Of a stretch of 8,663 nt of DNA, positions 6,785 through 8,663 are shown piece by piece. A program made the translations under genes and the position numbers. Location: positions 1 to 8,663 of the forward strand of contig DCEG01000005.1 of assembly GCA_002316835.1 (NCBI GenBank), written 5' to 3'. The stretch comes from Bacteroidales bacterium UBA1035 (GTDB lineage: Bacteria > Bacteroidota > Bacteroidia > Bacteroidales > Dysgonomonadaceae). The notes beneath the pieces were generated by a model. That model ran no database searches. It had not been told where the DNA came from and saw only the letters and a program-made list of their open reading frames with translations. Position 1 is the first letter of the stretch; every line of letters starts with the position of its first letter.

Positions 6785-7315
6785 TTACTGCTGAAGCAAT
6801 GCATCAATGATTTTTCCCAACTCAGTGAACTCTACTTCGTTGTAAAGTCGGGTGAGGTAAGCTATTCTTCCATCTTTATCGACTAAGACATTACGGGTAA
6901 CTCCTGCGTCGGCTCTGGCGTAAAGTCTGAAAATAGATTCATCGGTATCTGGTATGAGCGGATAAGTAACGCCTGAATCTTGTGCAAACTTTTGCACATC
7001 TGATAAAGATTGGCCTTTACAAACGGCAAACATTACAAAATCAGGATTATCCTTGTATTTAAGGTTGAAATCCGATTCCATAATCGGCATAACGTTTTGA
7101 CATACCTTGCACCAACTGGCGGCAAATTGTATTAAAACCACTTTATCACGAAGTGATGTCAATGATTGGGTTGTTCCATCTGGGTATTTAATGTGAAAAT
7201 CAGGAGCTATATCACCAATTGCTACAATGTATCCGGTATCGGAGTTATCGGTATCTTCTTTAATGCAGCCGATGAGTACAAAACACAGAAAGATTATAGA
7301 AAGAGATTTTCGCAT
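6785..7315 (-). CDS. TlpA/ResA-like thioredoxin-fold lipoprotein
   Basis: A 176-residue lipoprotein. I chose the ATG at 7313-7315 because it gives a clean lipoprotein signal (MRKSLSIIFLCFVLIGC, Cys17) and a 4-bp gap to the upstream stop; the longer frame from 7345 adds ten residues and would overlap the previous gene. The mature part has the AhpC/TSA-TlpA layout: GDIAPDF, LRDKVVLIQFAASW, then the redox motif C69-K-V-C72, and later NVLVDKDGRI. It should exchange disulfides in the periplasm or at the surface. Two oddities stand out. The position normally held by the cis-proline (xPT before FLID) reads VTRN. The mature N-terminus CIKED matches the CxK(D/E)2 lipoprotein-export signal described in Capnocytophaga. 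Lying between two peptidase-like lipoproteins, one with a CxxxC pair, it might serve them, but that is inference. Confidence 0.88.
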   Translation of the reverse strand: MRKSLSIIFLCFVLIGCIKEDTDNSDTGYIVAIGDIAPDFHIKYPDGTTQSLTSLRDKVVLIQFAASWCKVCQNVMPIMESDFNLKYKDNPDFVMFAVCKGQSLSDVQKFAQDSGVTYPLIPDTDESIFRLYARADAGVTRNVLVDKDGRIAYLTRLYNEVEFTELGKIIDALLQQ

Positions 7316-7319
7316 TGTA

Positions 7320-7982
7320 TTAATAATACTCATGGACGATATCAATAACCGGTGATTTAAACATATCTACGGGGTTAGTACCCGGCTTCCCTTCGGGAAT
7401 TTCCAGTTGGAGTCCGGCAAAGTGTTTTTTCCAGTAAGCTTCCGTTTCTCCGGTTTCCTTATTTTTAAATGTCATGGCGAGAGCAGGAAATATCGGATTT
7501 CTCAAAGAATCCAAATAAGTAAAACGAACAAGTTCGGTACAGTAAAATGCGTCATTCCCTTCTTCGTAAGCGTAATCGTAAGGCCTGCCCAGTTGATCTC
7601 CTGCTTTCTCAACGGCAAGTGGAATAATATATTGATATTCAGGTTTTAATCTTCCGACAGCAACCAAAGGTTTTCTTTTTCGTCTCTCAGCTTTCTGCAT
7701 AAATTCGTAAAGCAATGTTTGAATTATTCCATCAGACGTAGTAGCTTCAATAACATAAACATCTTTATCTACAAATTTTACTATGCCAACATGCGAAAAC
7801 GGAATTTCATCTTTTTTTGATGTGCTCTTTTTTATAGCATCGTTCTGTTCTGATTTGCTTTTTCCTACAATAAACAACAGGTCTCCGTCCCGGAGTTCAT
7901 CGTAGTTTTTAGTGGTGTTACACGCCTGCAGAATAGTAAAAATGCACAAAAAAAGTGCAAAAGAGAGGTTTTTTATAAACAT
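7320..7982 (-). CDS. YiiX/YebB-like (C92, permuted NlpC/P60) cysteine peptidase lipoprotein
   Basis: A 220-residue lipoprotein (lipobox LQAC, Cys21). It shows the circularly permuted papain-like order of the YiiX/YebB (PF05708) group: RDGDLLF (31-37), then FSHVGIV with His64, VIEA with Glu79, and the nucleophile Cys148 in FYCTELVRF. RPYDYAY (133-139) is a typical family block ahead of the Cys. Relatives are NlpC/P60-like amidases or peptidases thought to act on peptidoglycan peptides or lipids; several have no proven substrate. All apparent catalytic residues are present. It is the first gene of the leftward set, 20 nt downstream of a strong promoter match, and its stop is 4 bp from the TlpA-like start I favour. 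The family call is good; peptidoglycan as substrate is inference. Confidence 0.85.
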   Translation of the reverse strand: MFIKNLSFALFLCIFTILQACNTTKNYDELRDGDLLFIVGKSKSEQNDAIKKSTSKKDEIPFSHVGIVKFVDKDVYVIEATTSDGIIQTLLYEFMQKAERRKRKPLVAVGRLKPEYQYIIPLAVEKAGDQLGRPYDYAYEEGNDAFYCTELVRFTYLDSLRNPIFPALAMTFKNKETGETEAYWKKHFAGLQLEIPEGKPGTNPVDMFKSPVIDIVHEYY

Positions 7983-7999
7983 TTTGTTTTCATATTTTA

Positions 8000-8045
8000 G
8001 TGCAAATATAAATCAATGTCACTTTTGCACAAAACCCTTGTGACA
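8000..8045. repeat. two interleaved inverted repeats over the operon promoter
   Basis: GTGCAAA (8000-8006) pairs with TTTGCAC (8024-8030), and TGTCAC (8017-8022) pairs with GTGACA (8040-8045). Both dyads have a 17-bp spacer. The first overlaps the -7 box and ends at the -33 box; the second is centred on the -33 box. Such placement suits an operator for a dimeric regulator, but no regulator gene is nearby. Confidence 0.4.
8003..8034 (-). promoter_or_regulatory. Bacteroidota-type promoter of the five-gene leftward operon
   Basis: The minus strand has TTTTG (8030-8034), a 19-bp spacer and TATATTTG (8003-8010), a full match to the TTTG-N19-TAnnTTTG housekeeping consensus. The ATG of the C92 gene is 20 bp downstream of the -7 box, so the leader would be only about a dozen nucleotides. 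No other complete promoter is seen before the EamA stop, so this one probably drives all five genes. Confidence 0.7.
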
Positions 8046-8116
8046 AATAAAAGTAAATAATTTGTAATTATTAAAAAAAGGATTCTATTATTTTGCTGGA
8101 GGACAGAAAGCTATAT

Positions 8117-8150
8117 TATTGATAAAAGAATGTGTTTTTATTTAGTTTTG
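8117..8150 (+). promoter_or_regulatory. candidate rightward promoter TATTG-N21-TAGTTTTG
   Basis: TATTG (8117-8121) and TAGTTTTG (8143-8150, a TAnnTTTG match) are 21 bp apart. Transcription would start near 8157 and could run to the T-tract at about 8410, giving an RNA of roughly 250 nt with no credible long frame. Confidence 0.4.
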
Positions 8151-8275
8151 CATAAAGATTGATTTGTTAATAATTCTACAAAATGAGTTTCAGGTGACTT
8201 TTAAGAAATTCATTAGCAAATAAAAAAAATAGTTTTCTTTGTTTTTCTTCGAACAAACAACAAAAAGGATTGTTA

Positions 8276-8283
8276 TATATTTG
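8276..8283 (+). promoter_or_regulatory. candidate rightward -7 box TATATTTG
   Basis: A perfect TAnnTTTG just upstream of the structured segment. No TTG/TTTG lies 19-21 bp upstream, so it is weaker than the 8117-8150 candidate, although it would start an RNA neatly ahead of the first hairpin, near 8290. Confidence 0.3.
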
Positions 8284-8289
8284 AGTTTC

Positions 8290-8410
8290 ACAATGAAATG
8301 AGCCGCTCTGGTTTCACAACCTAAACGGCTCCATAATTAAGGTGTCATATAAAATGACAGTGATACAAAATTAAAGAAATATTTTCGAATTAAGGAAATA
8401 TTTCTTTTTT
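8290..8410 (+). ncRNA. candidate small RNA of about 120 nt (three hairpins)
   Basis: Three structures follow one another. (1) 8300-8331: GAGCCG pairs with CGGCTC, then a symmetric 4/4 internal loop (CTCT/TAAA), then GGTT pairs with AACC around a TCAC tetraloop. (2) 8343-8359: TGTCAT pairs with ATGACA around a 5-nt loop. (3) 8373-8407: a 12-bp perfect stem running into T residues, a terminator shape. A TAnnTTTG box lies directly upstream, and a second, more complete promoter about 140 bp upstream. The first hairpin is much more GC-rich than its surroundings, which favours a selected structure. I cannot match it to a named RNA family. It could instead be a leader or terminator complex; strand is assigned from the promoters and T-run. 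Confidence 0.35.
8373..8410 (+). terminator. intrinsic terminator-like hairpin, AT-rich stem with T-run
   Basis: AAAGAAATATTT (8373-8384) and AAATATTTCTTT (8396-8407) are perfect 12-bp complements separated by 11 bp; in RNA a further U-G and C-G pair can form, leaving a 7-nt loop. T residues continue to 8410. No annotated gene points into it from the left, which implies an unannotated transcript, or a second use on the other strand, where the following sequence is only moderately U-rich. Confidence 0.55.
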
Positions 8411-8589
8411 AATTTATAAAAACTGAAAAATAGTTCATTATGTCAGATTATTTGAGTTGCAAACTCCTCTAGTTTCTCTTCTCGCTATGAGAATGCTTTT
8501 GACAAGTTTGATCTTGCTTGTTTAGTTTAACGAAATAGTTCACGATTGTTGTATTATCGGTTTTTAAATGAATCTGTGAGAAATAAAAC

Positions 8590-8645
8590 TTAACAATTAT
8601 GTAACAATAAAGTAACAGTTTTGTAACATAAGAGTAGTAACTTTG
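8590..8645 (+). promoter_or_regulatory. Pho-box-like array of four 11-bp direct repeats plus -7 box
   Basis: TTAACA at 8590, then GTAACA at 8601, 8612 and 8623, each exactly 11 bp after the last. The -7 box TAACTTTG (TAnnTTTG) lies at 8638-8645, 9 bp beyond the last hexamer, and no -33 TTTG is found at the usual distance. Direct hexamers with an 11-bp period next to the core promoter are the known geometry of PhoB/PhoP binding sites (TTAACA-type in Bacillus PhoP). This suggests an activator-dependent promoter for a rightward gene starting beyond base 8663, plausibly a phosphate-starvation gene. Confidence 0.5.
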
Positions 8646-8663
8646 CAATAATTTACAATCGGG

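Larger units (their letters stand above)
8046..8663. other. AT-rich intergenic region without a recognisable protein gene
   Basis: No frame longer than a few dozen codons with protein-like composition is visible on either strand. The stretch lies between the leftward operon promoter and the promoter-like sequence of an off-window rightward gene. Its contents are two rightward promoter candidates (8117-8150 and 8276-8283), a run of three hairpins (8300-8407) ending in a T-tract, and the 11-bp repeat array with a -7 box (8590-8645). Between 8411 and 8589 I see only a weak TTCTC/GAGAA hairpin at 8479-8493 and tiny chance frames. Confidence 0.7.

Noticed and set aside
7315..7345. Longer start for the TlpA-like gene at 7345
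   Set aside because: It would overlap the C92 gene by 26 bp and put ten polar residues ahead of a perfect lipoprotein signal that starts at 7315.
8479..8493. TTCTC/GAGAA hairpin near CTTTT
   Set aside because: Five base pairs and a 4-T run are too little for a terminator call.
8487..8525. Short hydrophobic frame MRMLLTSLILLV resembling the start of a signal peptide
   Set aside because: Stops after 12 codons with no continuation in another frame that I can follow; probably chance.
8428..8542. 10-bp direct repeat AAATAGTTCA at 8428-8437 and 8533-8542
   Set aside because: A lone AT-rich 10-mer pair in a 600-bp AT-rich region is not far from chance, and nothing around it is shared.

Overview
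The window looks like a chromosomal segment of a Bacteroidota member, probably a Bacteroidales of the Dysgonomonas/Proteiniphilum type; the genus-level guess is inference. The grounds are AT-rich intergenic DNA, promoters of the Bacteroidota form (a TTTG-like -33 box and a TAnnTTTG -7 box 19-21 bp apart), no clear Shine-Dalgarno sites, and typical protein families: a CarboxypepD_reg-like outer-membrane protein, PA-domain M28 lipoproteins and CPBP proteases next to double-glycine peptides.

Left part (1-2733, + strand). The window opens in the C-terminus of a CPBP-family membrane protease. Eight bases after its stop lies a 52-codon frame encoding a double-glycine (…ELEEVNGG) bacteriocin-like precursor with no normal start codon at the expected place. 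Next is a large secreted or outer-membrane protein with an N-terminal carboxypeptidase-regulatory-like domain. Its reading frame is broken near 2317 by what looks like a single missing base.

Central part (2750-7982, - strand). Six leftward genes follow. Five form a tight, probably co-transcribed set, read from 7982 down to 3396: a permuted NlpC/P60-like (YiiX/C92) lipoprotein, a TlpA-like thiol-disulfide lipoprotein, an M28 aminopeptidase lipoprotein, a DedA membrane protein and an EamA (DMT) transporter. Gaps are 4, 21, 47 and 0 bp. Three consecutive lipoproteins and two membrane proteins point to envelope peptide or cell-wall turnover, redox and transport, but no single pathway is proven. 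A strong promoter match lies just upstream of 7982, inside two overlapping dyads. The sixth gene, a secreted YjlB-type cupin, has its own promoter.

Right part (7983-8663). About 680 bp without a recognisable protein gene, but not empty. It holds the leftward operon promoter and two rightward promoter candidates. A composite hairpin, a small hairpin and a 12-bp perfect stem with a T-run follow one another and together look like an unannotated small RNA. At the right edge are four (T/G)TAACA repeats spaced exactly 11 bp, just upstream of a TAnnTTTG box. This has the geometry of a Pho box driving a gene beyond the window.
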